From JAZDLC01 sp043802345 (GTDB lineage Bacteria > Planctomycetota > B15-G4 > JADJEK01): a DNA stretch of 26,276 nt. Of this stretch, positions 15,781-23,928 are shown piece after piece. The notes under the pieces were generated by a model. It did not search any database. It was not told the DNA's origin and was given only the letters and a program-made list of their open reading frames with translations. The stretch spans positions 1 through 26,276 of the forward strand of contig JAZDLC010000195.1 of NCBI GenBank assembly GCA_043802345.1, in the 5' to 3' direction. Within the stretch, counting starts at the first letter, position 1; each line of letters starts with the position of its first letter. Position numbers and translations under genes: made by a program.

Positions 15781-17034
15781 ATGTCGTGCATCAAACCTCT
15801 CCCGATCGCGTACGGCCTCGTCCTCTGGTGCGGCTGTTGTCCGCCTCAGAACCACGAGAACGGACTCCCAGAGATCGCGGTGGAGGATGTCGTCCTCGAG
15901 GACCGGCTGGCGGCCGCGCAGGGTATCTCCGACTTCGGCGGGAGGTTGCTGGCCTTGCTGCTGGAAGAGGAACCGGACGAGAATCTGCTGATCTCACCGT
16001 CCTGTCTCTACTCCGCACTCGCCATGCTGTCCGCCGGCGCTCGCGGCGAGACCCTGGACCAGCTCGCCGAGACCCTCGCCTTCCGGCTCGATCCGAAGGA
16101 GCAGCATGCCGCCAACGGGGCTCTCGAAGTGGGGCTGCGGGAGGCAGCAACCTCGGGGCCGTTCACGCTCGAGCTGGCGAACCGGCTGTGGGGTCAGAGC
16201 AGCTTCGCGCTCGATCCGGCCTGCGTCGACCTGATGAAGCGGGCGTATGGGGCGCCGCTCGCGCCGCTCGACTTCGGCGCCGATCCGGAACGGGCGCGCG
16301 GCGAGATCAACTCGTGGGTCTCGGACCGAACGCGGGGGAAGATCGAGGACCTGATGCCCCCGGGCTCGATCAACGCGCTGACCCGCCTGGTGATCACCAG
16401 CGCGGTCTACTTCAAAGGGGTGTGGGAGACGCCTTTTCCGGAGTCCGCCACCAGGCCGGGGGAGTTCACCCGAAGGGACGGGAGCCGGGTCGAGGCCGAC
16501 TTCATGCGCATGAGGGAGGACCTCCGCTTCGCGGACCTGGGCGATGGGCTGGCCCTGGAGCTGCCGTATCAGGGCGGACAGATCAGCATGCTGCTGGTCC
16601 TGCCGGACGACCTGGAGAAGTGGGCTTCCGGTCTGACCGCCGAGCGCCTGGAACAGGTGGCCGGCGAGGTCGAGACCGTGAAGGTCGATGTGGTCCTGCC
16701 CAGGTTCCGTTTCAGCTCCGATTTCAGCCTGCGCCCGCAACTGATCGCGCTCGGCATGGAGGACGCCTTCGATCCCGCGCGCGCCGACTTCTCCGGGTTG
16801 AGCGACAGTCCGGACCTCTACGTCCAGGCGGTGATGCACAAGACGTTCATCGAGGTCAACGAGGAAGGGACCGAGGCGGCCGGAGCTACCGGCATTTCCC
16901 TCGGCCTCACGGCGGAGATGGGGCGGCCGGTGACATTCCACGCTGACCGGCCGTTCCTGTTCCTGATCCGGCACGTCACGACCGGGGCGCTGCTCTTCCT
17001 CGGCCGGGTGGCGGACCCGGCGCCCGGTTCCTGA
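15781..17034 (+). CDS. Serpin family protein (serine protease inhibitor)
   Basis: A 417-aa serpin with a short hydrophobic leader (about 7-17) and several Cys at 16-20, perhaps an atypical lipoprotein signal, so it is likely exported. Serpin landmarks are NLLISPSCLYSALAMLSAGARGET (68-91), TRLVITSAVYFKGVWETPF (201-219), LPYQGGQISMLLVLP (261-275), KVDVVLPRFRF (301-311) and the hinge VNEEGTEAAGAT (359-370), which has the small residues needed for loop insertion, as in inhibitory serpins. The closing motif is RPFLFLIRHVTTGALLFLGRV. The scissile bond falls between about Thr377 and Met380, because the loop is about three residues longer than in alpha-1-antitrypsin. AGGAG at 15769-15773 supports this start; the frame is open upstream to 15601, but that part lies in repeat DNA. 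Confidence 0.93.
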   Translation: MSCIKPLPIAYGLVLWCGCCPPQNHENGLPEIAVEDVVLEDRLAAAQGISDFGGRLLALLLEEEPDENLLISPSCLYSALAMLSAGARGETLDQLAETLAFRLDPKEQHAANGALEVGLREAATSGPFTLELANRLWGQSSFALDPACVDLMKRAYGAPLAPLDFGADPERARGEINSWVSDRTRGKIEDLMPPGSINALTRLVITSAVYFKGVWETPFPESATRPGEFTRRDGSRVEADFMRMREDLRFADLGDGLALELPYQGGQISMLLVLPDDLEKWASGLTAERLEQVAGEVETVKVDVVLPRFRFSSDFSLRPQLIALGMEDAFDPARADFSGLSDSPDLYVQAVMHKTFIEVNEEGTEAAGATGISLGLTAEMGRPVTFHADRPFLFLIRHVTTGALLFLGRVADPAPGS

Positions 17035-17045
17035 GATCCACCAGA

Positions 17046-18665
17046 CTACCGCGGCCGGGAGGAACGGCCGCAAAAGAGGGTCAGCAGGATCATCGCGCAC
17101 CCCGCCGCGCCGCAGACGAAGACCAGATTTCCGAGGTCTCCGAGGACCCCTGCCAGCGCGGGAGCGTGGTCCAGAAGGCCGACCTGTGACAGGATCCATC
17201 GCCAGTCATGAAGCGTGGTGCCTGGCGCCTCGAAGGCTCCGGGAGACGCTCCCGGTACCGCGGCCGTCAGCGCGTACTGCGCGGCATGGTGCAAGCAGGC
17301 GCCGGTGACGGCGATGAAGACGGAAAGCGCGAACCATGCCGCCCGGCGAATGGCGATCAGCATGGTGATCCCCGAGAGGAGGAATGGCAAGGCGATGCCT
17401 CCCATGGCGTGGATCGCATCCGAGCTGGACTGGGCCAGGATGGTGTGACCAAGCTCATGCGCGGCCCGGCTCACGGCATGAAGCGGCCCGGTGTGCTCCG
17501 GGCTGAACATCTGCCTCTCGCCGCACCAGGCGAGCGCGCCGAAGAACGGCAGGCGCGTCCAACCGCTCCGTCCCACAGCCCAGTGGGAGAGCGATGCCCG
17601 TCGCCTCTCCGGCTTCCTGGCGCCAGAGCCGAGAACCCGCCGCTTGCCGATCCGGGCGGTGCGGCAATGGAGGAGATCCTCCAGCAGCTCCGTCGCGTGC
17701 GCATGACGCTTCCCGGGTTCTTTTTCCATGCACTTCTGCAGCAGCTGCGCGGTGCCGATCGACACGTCCGGCCGGATGGTCCGGATGGGAAGGGGGTTTT
17801 CGCGCAGCGTCGCCATCAACACGGCCACCGGGGACTCTCCCTCGAACGGTGGCCGGCCTCGCAGCAGCGTGTAGAGCGTGGTGCCCAGACTGAAGACATC
17901 CGCGGGCGGCCCCGCGTTCTTGGCGTCCTGAGTCTGCTCGGGAGCCATGAAGCCGGGGGTTCCGATCGCCACGTTGGTGGCGGTGAGAGAGCAATCCTGT
18001 TCGCCGGTGTGAACCACCCCCAGGTCGCCCAGTTTCGTGCGGGTCAGATCGAACCGGCCATCTCCGGCCCGGTCGTACACCATGAACAGGTTGGCCGGCT
18101 TGATGTCCCGGTGCACGATCGACCGCGAGTGGAGCTCCGCGAGGCCGCGGGCGGCCGCGATCACGATCTCCAGGGCGTCCCGCTCCGAAATCCCGGGGCC
18201 CGTGGGCCCGGAGCACCGCTTGAGGTACTCGGCCGCGGAGCAGCCGTTGATGTACTCGAACACCAGGTAGAGCAACCCGCGCTCTTCCCCGATCTCGTAC
18301 AGCCGCACCAGATATGGCGAATCGATCTCCAGCGCGACCTGTCCCTCCCGGACGAAGCGGTCAATGGCATCGCTCTTCCGGGACGAGTTCGACAGACTCC
18401 AGGGGAGGATCTTGACCGCCACGGGGTGGTTCAGGCGCGGGTTGTGGCCGTAGTAGACAGACCCCATCCCGCCCCGGCCCAGCAGCCGCAGCAACGGGAT
18501 GCCGCCGAGAGTGGGGACCACCCACCCCTCGAATTCGGTCATCGGCAGCCAGTCCGGAAGTGCGCTGGAGCTCGAGAACCCGCCCATGAGGCTTGTCTCG
18601 GTGGTCTCGTCTGGTTCCGGTCCGACCCCGCTCTTGTGGGTGGACTCCTCCCGGATGGTGCTCAT
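17046..18665 (-). CDS. Ser/Thr protein kinase fused to a C-terminal HELGH membrane domain
   Basis: A 539-aa protein starting at ATG 18665; the frame stays open further upstream, but that stretch overlaps the divergent gene and looks non-coding. Kinase domain, about 55-335: GRGGMGSV (63-70), VAVK with Lys85, HRDIKPAN (185-192, Asp187 catalytic), DLG (214-216) in place of DFG, GTPGFMAPEQ (235-244) and DVFSLGTTLY (256-265). All key residues are present, so it should be active. A basic linker follows, then a membrane domain (about 375-535) with HELGH (403-407), three or four hydrophobic segments, and HDWRWILSQVGLLDH (486-500). This layout matches a family of uncharacterised bacterial HELGH membrane proteins, possible zinc metallopeptidases. 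The kinase would face the cytoplasm. Confidence 0.9.
   Translation of the reverse strand: MSTIREESTHKSGVGPEPDETTETSLMGGFSSSSALPDWLPMTEFEGWVVPTLGGIPLLRLLGRGGMGSVYYGHNPRLNHPVAVKILPWSLSNSSRKSDAIDRFVREGQVALEIDSPYLVRLYEIGEERGLLYLVFEYINGCSAAEYLKRCSGPTGPGISERDALEIVIAAARGLAELHSRSIVHRDIKPANLFMVYDRAGDGRFDLTRTKLGDLGVVHTGEQDCSLTATNVAIGTPGFMAPEQTQDAKNAGPPADVFSLGTTLYTLLRGRPPFEGESPVAVLMATLRENPLPIRTIRPDVSIGTAQLLQKCMEKEPGKRHAHATELLEDLLHCRTARIGKRRVLGSGARKPERRRASLSHWAVGRSGWTRLPFFGALAWCGERQMFSPEHTGPLHAVSRAAHELGHTILAQSSSDAIHAMGGIALPFLLSGITMLIAIRRAAWFALSVFIAVTGACLHHAAQYALTAAVPGASPGAFEAPGTTLHDWRWILSQVGLLDHAPALAGVLGDLGNLVFVCGAAGCAMILLTLFCGRSSRPR
17051..17071. terminator. GC hairpin at the convergent serpin/kinase ends
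   Basis: GCGGCCG (17051-17057), a seven-base loop and CGGCCGC (17065-17071) form a perfect stem starting 16 bases after the serpin stop, within the last codons of the kinase. No T-run follows on the + strand. It may slow or end serpin transcription. Confidence 0.35.
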
Positions 18666-18855
18666 CTGCCAGTCTTCGGCTAGAGAAGAGGGCCTGCTTG
18701 AATCGTGTTTTTCCTGCCCACTCCTTGGGAGACAGCGGGACTCGGGCGGAGCAAAGCACTTGCGTCCGGTCCAGAATGTGGTCAGATTCCGGAGTCTGCC
18801 CGTTCGCCCGCTCGGGGTGGTGAAGTTCGGCTCTTGGAAGGTGGAGGCAACGTCC
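18666..18855. promoter_or_regulatory. Divergent promoter region, kinase / PPC protein 1
   Basis: This 190-base spacer must hold start signals for the kinase (leftward) and the PPC-repeat protein (rightward). GGAGG at 18843-18847 is the ribosome site of the latter. No clear -35/-10 pair or dyad was found. Confidence 0.3.
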
Positions 18856-20766
18856 ATGTTGAAGATGCTCGGGAGGATGTCGCTCGCATCTACCCTCCTC
18901 CTGCTCGGGTCCGGTCCAGTCCAGGCCCAGGGGTCTCTTGTTCTGGGCATGGACGATTGGACCGAGACCGGCACCCTGGCGACGACTCCCGGTCCCTGGA
19001 GCGGGGTCACCGTCAACGAGGCCGAGCCGAACGACAACCACCTGAACGCGAACGCGATTTCGGTGGGCGACGACTACGTCGGCAGCATCGACAGCTTCGG
19101 AGCGGACTTCGACACCACCGCGTTCACCGTCGCCGCGACCGACACGATGCTCGCGGTGACCGTTCCTGGCGCCGGCACCCTGACCGACACCAACCTGTCC
19201 CTGTACGACACCGACGGCACGACCCTGCTCGCCTACAACGACGACTTCAACGGCCTCTACTCGCAGATCAGCTACACCTTCTCGACCGCCGGCACCTACT
19301 ACGTGGCCGTGGGCAGCTACCTCGCCACCGAGGGCACCTATGTCATGGAGATGCGGACCGACGGTGGCAACCTGCGTCCCGCCGGGGGTTGGGCCTACAT
19401 CCAGCACTGCCTGGAGGCGATCGCCGGCGGAGTGACCCGGCCCTTGCATGACGGCAGCGTGGCGGTGCTCGGATCCGCCGACTCTTCCGCCACCTCTTTT
19501 GACGCAGGGGCTGCCTATCACCATTGCGTCCCGTTCGCCGCGGCGAATTCCTCGCTCTCCGGCATGGTGAACTTCTACGAAGGTGCCGCGGCCATCAACA
19601 CGTTCTTCGCCGACCTGGGTCTGGGAACCGTGAATCCGCAGATCATCGTGATCGCGGGGTCCGGGGCCGCGAATGACCTGGATTTCCTGGAAGGCGCCGC
19701 CCTGACCGCCAACGCGGCCGCGATCAGCGCCTACCTCAACTCGGGTGGCGGCCTGATCTCCCACGGCGACGGCTACTACGACACGACGACCCTGGGCTAT
19801 GCCTGGCTGCCGCTGGTCTTCCCGGGCGCCGGTGTGGTGCAGGAGTACAACAGTCCCACGCTGTCGAACGAGGGCAAGTTCCACCTTCCGGGCATGGATG
19901 ACGCAGACGGCTACACCTCCGCGGAGGGATACTTCACCGGGCTCAGCCTGGACACCTACTTCACGGCGCCGGGCTCCCCGATTCCGGGCCCCTGGAGCGG
20001 CGTGACCGTCACCGAGGTCGAGGTGAATGACGACTACACCACCGCCAACGCCATGGCGATCGGTGACGACGCGGCGGGCAGCATCGACCTCTCGGGAGCG
20101 GACTACGACTGGTTCTCGTTCACTGCCAGCGCGGGCACCCATGTCAGCTTGGCGACCGTGGACGTGGCCGGCCTGACCGACACCACCCTCGAACTCTACG
20201 ATACGGACGGTGTCACCTCGCTGGTGTACAACGACGATGGCGGCCCCGGTTTCTACTCGCTCATCGACTACACCTTCACGGCGCCCGGCACCTACTACAT
20301 CGCGGTCGGAAGCTTTGGCTCCAATACCGGCGCCTACTCGCTGCAGGCCCGCACGGCCACTGACAACCCGGGCAGTCCCGTGATCGCCGGCTCATTGCCG
20401 AGCGCGTGGACCTGGCTGGGGAACGACCTGGGTGGAATCAACGGCAAGCCGCTGGCGATTCCGACCGGAACGCTGCTGCCTGCGAGCCCCTGGACCCTGT
20501 CGCTGACCAACGCCGCTCCGAGCAGCACCGCGTTCCTGGTCGTCGGTCTCGCCACCGTCTACTCCAACCTGAAGGGTGGAGTGCTGGTTCCGAGGAATGA
20601 CGTCTTCGTCGCGCTGCCGACCAACGCCTCGGGCGAGTTGAGCTTCGGCGGCACCCTCGGCGCCCCGCCGTCCGGCGCAAGCTTCTACGTTCAGTACTGG
20701 ATCAGAGATTTGGCCGGCCCGTACGGCTACTCCGCCTCGAACGGCTTCGCCGGCACCATTCCGTAG
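18856..20766 (+). CDS. Secreted protein with two PPC-like domains (paralogue 1)
   Basis: A 636-aa exported protein: signal peptide 1-24 with cleavage after VQA, and GGAGG eight bases before the ATG. Two bacterial pre-peptidase C-terminal (PPC)-like beta-sandwich modules lie at about 47-167 and 377-499. Each runs from PGPWSGVTV through a variable EPND-like turn to TDTNLSLYDTDG or TDTTLELYDTDG and GTYYVAVGS or GTYYIAVGS. Between them is an alpha/beta domain (about 175-365) with IIVIAGSG, ANDLDFLEGAALTANA and SGGGLISHGD, which I do not recognise by name. A C-terminal beta domain (about 535-636) with LKGGVLVPRND and FYVQYWIRD..YGYSASNG is of a kind I recall from planctomycete exported proteins. 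No anchor is visible. Adhesive or structural use outside the cell is plausible. Confidence 0.85.
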   Translation: MLKMLGRMSLASTLLLLGSGPVQAQGSLVLGMDDWTETGTLATTPGPWSGVTVNEAEPNDNHLNANAISVGDDYVGSIDSFGADFDTTAFTVAATDTMLAVTVPGAGTLTDTNLSLYDTDGTTLLAYNDDFNGLYSQISYTFSTAGTYYVAVGSYLATEGTYVMEMRTDGGNLRPAGGWAYIQHCLEAIAGGVTRPLHDGSVAVLGSADSSATSFDAGAAYHHCVPFAAANSSLSGMVNFYEGAAAINTFFADLGLGTVNPQIIVIAGSGAANDLDFLEGAALTANAAAISAYLNSGGGLISHGDGYYDTTTLGYAWLPLVFPGAGVVQEYNSPTLSNEGKFHLPGMDDADGYTSAEGYFTGLSLDTYFTAPGSPIPGPWSGVTVTEVEVNDDYTTANAMAIGDDAAGSIDLSGADYDWFSFTASAGTHVSLATVDVAGLTDTTLELYDTDGVTSLVYNDDGGPGFYSLIDYTFTAPGTYYIAVGSFGSNTGAYSLQARTATDNPGSPVIAGSLPSAWTWLGNDLGGINGKPLAIPTGTLLPASPWTLSLTNAAPSSTAFLVVGLATVYSNLKGGVLVPRNDVFVALPTNASGELSFGGTLGAPPSGASFYVQYWIRDLAGPYGYSASNGFAGTIP

Positions 20767-20825
20767 TCTGACGCAAGTGACTGTACGCGCAGGCCTCTGA
20801 CTTGAAGAGCGCCTGAGCGAGAGCA

Positions 20826-20877
20826 AGGGACTCCTCGCCCCTCCTACTCATGGGGCAAGGAGTCCCTACTTCTTCTA
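20826..20877 (+). terminator. Strong hairpin downstream of PPC protein 1
   Basis: AGGGACTCCTCGCCCC (20826-20841) pairs with GGGGCAAGGAGTCCCT (20852-20867) over 16 positions with a single mismatch and a 10-base loop. A pyrimidine-rich tail ACTTCTTCTAT follows. It is the clearest terminator-like structure in the window, 60 bases after the PPC protein 1 stop. Confidence 0.75.
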
Positions 20878-20895
20878 TCCCCCGCTTGTCTTCTC

Positions 20896-20918
20896 ACGTA
20901 TTAGGGGGCACAATACGT
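20896..20918. promoter_or_regulatory. Dyad ACGTATT-N9-AATACGT upstream of PPC protein 2
   Basis: A perfect 7-bp inverted repeat with a nine-base GC-rich spacer lies 128 bases before the second PPC gene, directly after the terminator. TTCTAGAA, another palindrome, follows at 20918-20925. The size fits a regulator binding site or part of a promoter. Confidence 0.4.
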
Positions 20919-21046
20919 TCTAGAAACTGGAGTCCAATCCGGCGCAGGTTCCCACCTGACCCGCCCCGGAGCGGCGTAGAGATTGACGTTCCCTCTCGTG
21001 GACCCGCCCGTTCCGGGCGAGGTTCCGGGCGCTCGGAGGATGAGCC

Positions 21047-22957
21047 ATGCTTCGAAACACGAAGCTAGTTTCCGTCGCTTTCTGTCTCCCGCTCTTCGCG
21101 GGAATCCTGATGGCTGGAGAGTGGGATCAGGGGCCTGTGGTCCTGGGGATGGATAACTGGGTCGACGAGGGCTCCGTGGCCATTGGCACCGGCCCCTGGA
21201 GCGGCGTGACGATCAACGAGAGCGAGCCGAACAACGCCTGGAGTGAAGCCGATCCCATGGGGTCGGCGGATGACTACTCCGGTGCCGTCTCCACCGGATC
21301 GGAAGCGGACTATGCCGCGGTCTACGCCGAGGCTGGTCAGGGACTGGTCTTCGAGACCGTCAGCGGGGGAACGCTTTCGGACACAACGCTGACTCTCTAC
21401 GACACCACCGGCCTCAGCGAACTCGATTTTGACGATGACGGCGGAGACGGGCTCCTTTCGCGGATCGAGTTCTTCCTCCCCGCGGCCGGCACCTACTTCA
21501 TCAAGGTGGCCGGCTACAGCTCATCCTACACCGGAACCTACAGGCTGTCGGTACGTGTCATGGGGGCGCCACAGCCAATCGATGGATGGGCCTACATCTG
21601 GACCGCGCTTGACACGATGGCTCCCAGGGTTTTCCGGCCGAATGACGGCAGCGTGGCCGTGCTGGGGTCGTCCGACTCGACCGCGACCATCAATGACGCC
21701 GGTGCCGCCTATCATCACGTTGTCGCCGCGGCGGCCGAAGGGAGTCCTGTCCTCACTGGCGCGGTCGGCTACTACAACGGCTCTGCCTCGATCGGTGCGT
21801 TCTTCAACGATCTGGCTCTCGGGAACGTCACTCCAGCAATCATCGCCCTGCCTGGTTCCAACACGAACAACTCCCTGGATACGGCAGAGGGGATGATGCT
21901 GGCAAACCACGCGAACAAGATCGCTGACTTCATCGCGTCCGGAGGCGGGCTGATTTCTCATGGAGACCAGTCGGGTGGCAACGTGGCGTACGGCTGGCTT
22001 TCGCTCGCCTTTCCCGGGGCCGAGACCGGACTCTCCGCCTGCACTCCGCTGATCTCGGACGAAGGCCACTTCAGCCTGCCGGAGCTGCAACAGGCCAGCA
22101 TCAGCACGGGGGCCTACGGCTTCTTCAGGGATCACAACATGTCGGTCTTCGCCTCCGCCGCTGGGGTCTCCGTTCCCGGCCCCTGGACCGGCGTGACTGT
22201 CAACGAAACGGAACCGAACAATACGTCCGCGCAGGCCAACTCGATGCAGATCGGTGACGACTACGCTGGGGACATCTCGGTCGGTGGCGACGACGACAGG
22301 GTTGCGTTCGACGTGATTGCTGGCCAGAAGATCGTCGCCCAGACGATCGCGGCAGGCCTCTCCGACACGACCCTCACGCTCTACGACCGGAACGGCACCA
22401 CGCAACTGGCCTACGACGATGACGGCGGTCCTGGTCTCTACTCCCTGATCGTGTACACCTTTACCATTACCGGGACGTACTACCTGTCGGTGGAGGCGTA
22501 CAGCAGCAGTTACACCGGCACCCATCTCATGGAACTGCGCGAGATGCTCCCGCCCGAGACCCTGGATGTGGTCATCGGGCGCATTCCGGGACCCTGGCTC
22601 TGGCTGGGGAACGGGCTCAGAGGCGCTGCGGGTGTTCCCTATCTGAGCGGCACGGGCGAGCTCTCACCAGCTTCGCCGTACACTCTCAACCTGTCCCGGG
22701 CCAAGGCGAGTTCGCCGGCGTTCCTGATCCTCGGCTTCTGGCGGCAGGACAGGTCGTTCAGGGGCGGTGTGATGGTTCCGAACCCTCTCAACATCCTGCC
22801 GCTGGCGACGAACGGTTCAGGAACGATCTCGATCTCCGGCACGCTGTCACCTTCGGTTCCGGCGTCCGCCACGCTGTTCGCACAGTACTGGATCCAGGAC
22901 TCGTCGGGGGTCGAGGGATTCAGCGCCAGCAACGGCGTGTCGATGACCACGCAGTGA
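21047..22957 (+). CDS. Secreted protein with two PPC-like domains (paralogue 2)
   Basis: It has exactly 636 aa, like the gene before it, and the same domain order. A signal peptide is followed by MDNWVDEGSV, PPC-like module 1 (about 49-170; SDTTLTLYDTTG, GTYFIKVAGYSSSYTGTY), the unnamed alpha/beta domain (GSVAVLGSSDSTAT, IIALPGSNTNNSLDTAEG, SGGGLISHGD), PPC-like module 2 (about 378-498) and the C-terminal domain ending in FAQYWIQD..VEGFSASNGV. The protein is clearly diverged from paralogue 1 in detail, so the duplication is not recent. GGAGG at 21035-21039 supports the start. It has its own dyad upstream and a terminator between it and paralogue 1, so it is probably transcribed separately. 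Confidence 0.85.
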   Translation: MLRNTKLVSVAFCLPLFAGILMAGEWDQGPVVLGMDNWVDEGSVAIGTGPWSGVTINESEPNNAWSEADPMGSADDYSGAVSTGSEADYAAVYAEAGQGLVFETVSGGTLSDTTLTLYDTTGLSELDFDDDGGDGLLSRIEFFLPAAGTYFIKVAGYSSSYTGTYRLSVRVMGAPQPIDGWAYIWTALDTMAPRVFRPNDGSVAVLGSSDSTATINDAGAAYHHVVAAAAEGSPVLTGAVGYYNGSASIGAFFNDLALGNVTPAIIALPGSNTNNSLDTAEGMMLANHANKIADFIASGGGLISHGDQSGGNVAYGWLSLAFPGAETGLSACTPLISDEGHFSLPELQQASISTGAYGFFRDHNMSVFASAAGVSVPGPWTGVTVNETEPNNTSAQANSMQIGDDYAGDISVGGDDDRVAFDVIAGQKIVAQTIAAGLSDTTLTLYDRNGTTQLAYDDDGGPGLYSLIVYTFTITGTYYLSVEAYSSSYTGTHLMELREMLPPETLDVVIGRIPGPWLWLGNGLRGAAGVPYLSGTGELSPASPYTLNLSRAKASSPAFLILGFWRQDRSFRGGVMVPNPLNILPLATNGSGTISISGTLSPSVPASATLFAQYWIQDSSGVEGFSASNGVSMTTQ

Positions 22958-22963
22958 TTCAAG

Positions 22964-23927
22964 TCAGCCGGCGCAGGCCGCGAGCAGTTGCCTGACCGTG
23001 GCCGTGGCGAGGCCCACGCACGTGTCGGCGGCGCCGTAGTAGATCAACAGCTCGGAATCGAGGATGGCGTACCCCTCTTCATCCTCATGCCGGACGACCA
23101 TGCCGCTGGGGAAGACCACGTTCGGGACCTGGCCGATCTGCTCGTATGGTTCCCTCGGCTCCAGGATGTTGTCCCGGGTGCGGGCCAGCACGCGCGTCGG
23201 ATCGCGCAGGTCGAGCAGCACTGCTCCGGCCTGGTAGAGACTGCTGCTCTGGAAGTGCGTCGCGACTCCGTGGTAGATGTGCAGCCAACCCTCCCTGGTC
23301 TTGACGGGAGGCGGTCCGGATCCGATCCGTTCGTCGAAATACCGGGGGCGGCCGCGGAGAACCTCGCCGCAGTCTGACCAGTGCAGGAGATCCTCCGACT
23401 CGGCCAGGACGATCTCGTCGCCGGTGGGAGGCCCCCCCCTCCGGCTGAATCCGGTTCGGTCTCTCGAGTCGCAGATACCGGCCCTCGAATCGCTCCGGGA
23501 AGAGCACCGCGTTGCGCGAGTCCCGTGATGTGTCCAGGCCGAGGAACTCGAAACGCTGAAGATCCCGGGTCCTGGCCACGCCGACATGGCAGCCGTCGTC
23601 GGTGTCCGCGGCGAAAAGGACCAGGACATCCGCTCCGACCCTGGTCAGGCGAGGGTCATAGACGTGGTAGAGCCGCTTCGAGACCGCTTCGATTCCCTCC
23701 AGCACGACCGGCTGATCCGCCACCCGGAACTGGACGCCGTCCCTGCTGCGGGCCATGACCAGGAAGGTCCGGCGGGAGCGGGCCTGGACCCTCAGCATGA
23801 GGTGGATCTGGCCGTCATGCAAGATCGCCCCCGGATTGAAGACGGAGGACGGGTCGATCAGGTCGGGAGGCATGGCGGGGACGTCGCCGCGGGTCAGGAT
23901 CGGGTTCGCCGGAGAGCGCGTCAGCAT
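22964..23927 (-). CDS. GH130 family glycoside phosphorylase/hydrolase, frameshifted
   Basis: A GH130 enzyme (beta-mannoside phosphorylase or related hydrolase) in two frames. Frame one from ATG 23927 gives SSVFNPGAI, HVYDPRLT (Asp91, the family's catalytic acid), RNAVLFPERFEGRYLRLERP and ends usefully at QPEGG. The second frame resumes with PPTGDEIVLAESEDLLHW and continues with IYHGV, GAVLLDLRDPTRVL and PNVVFPSGM..YYGAADTCVGLATATV to 22964. The shift falls on a run of eight G (C8 at 23432-23439 on the + strand). Removing one G joins both parts into a normal-length protein of about 320 aa. An assembly or sequencing error is most likely; a real disruption or slippery-tract switching are alternatives. 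One base separates its ATG from the upstream stop, so it is coupled to the CBM9-like gene. Confidence 0.85.
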
Positions 23928-23928
23928 C

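Noticed and set aside
15994..17199. A 401-codon open frame on the - strand
   Set aside because: It is antisense to the serpin and has no family resemblance.
18666..19037. A longer kinase reading with 124 extra N-terminal residues
   Set aside because: It would run antisense into the signal peptide and first PPC module of the divergent gene; the added residues are not kinase-like.
18361..20142. A 593-codon open frame on the - strand
   Set aside because: It is antisense to PPC protein 1 and the kinase 5' end in another frame, is rich in Gly, Val, Arg and His, and resembles no family. It is a high-GC shadow frame.
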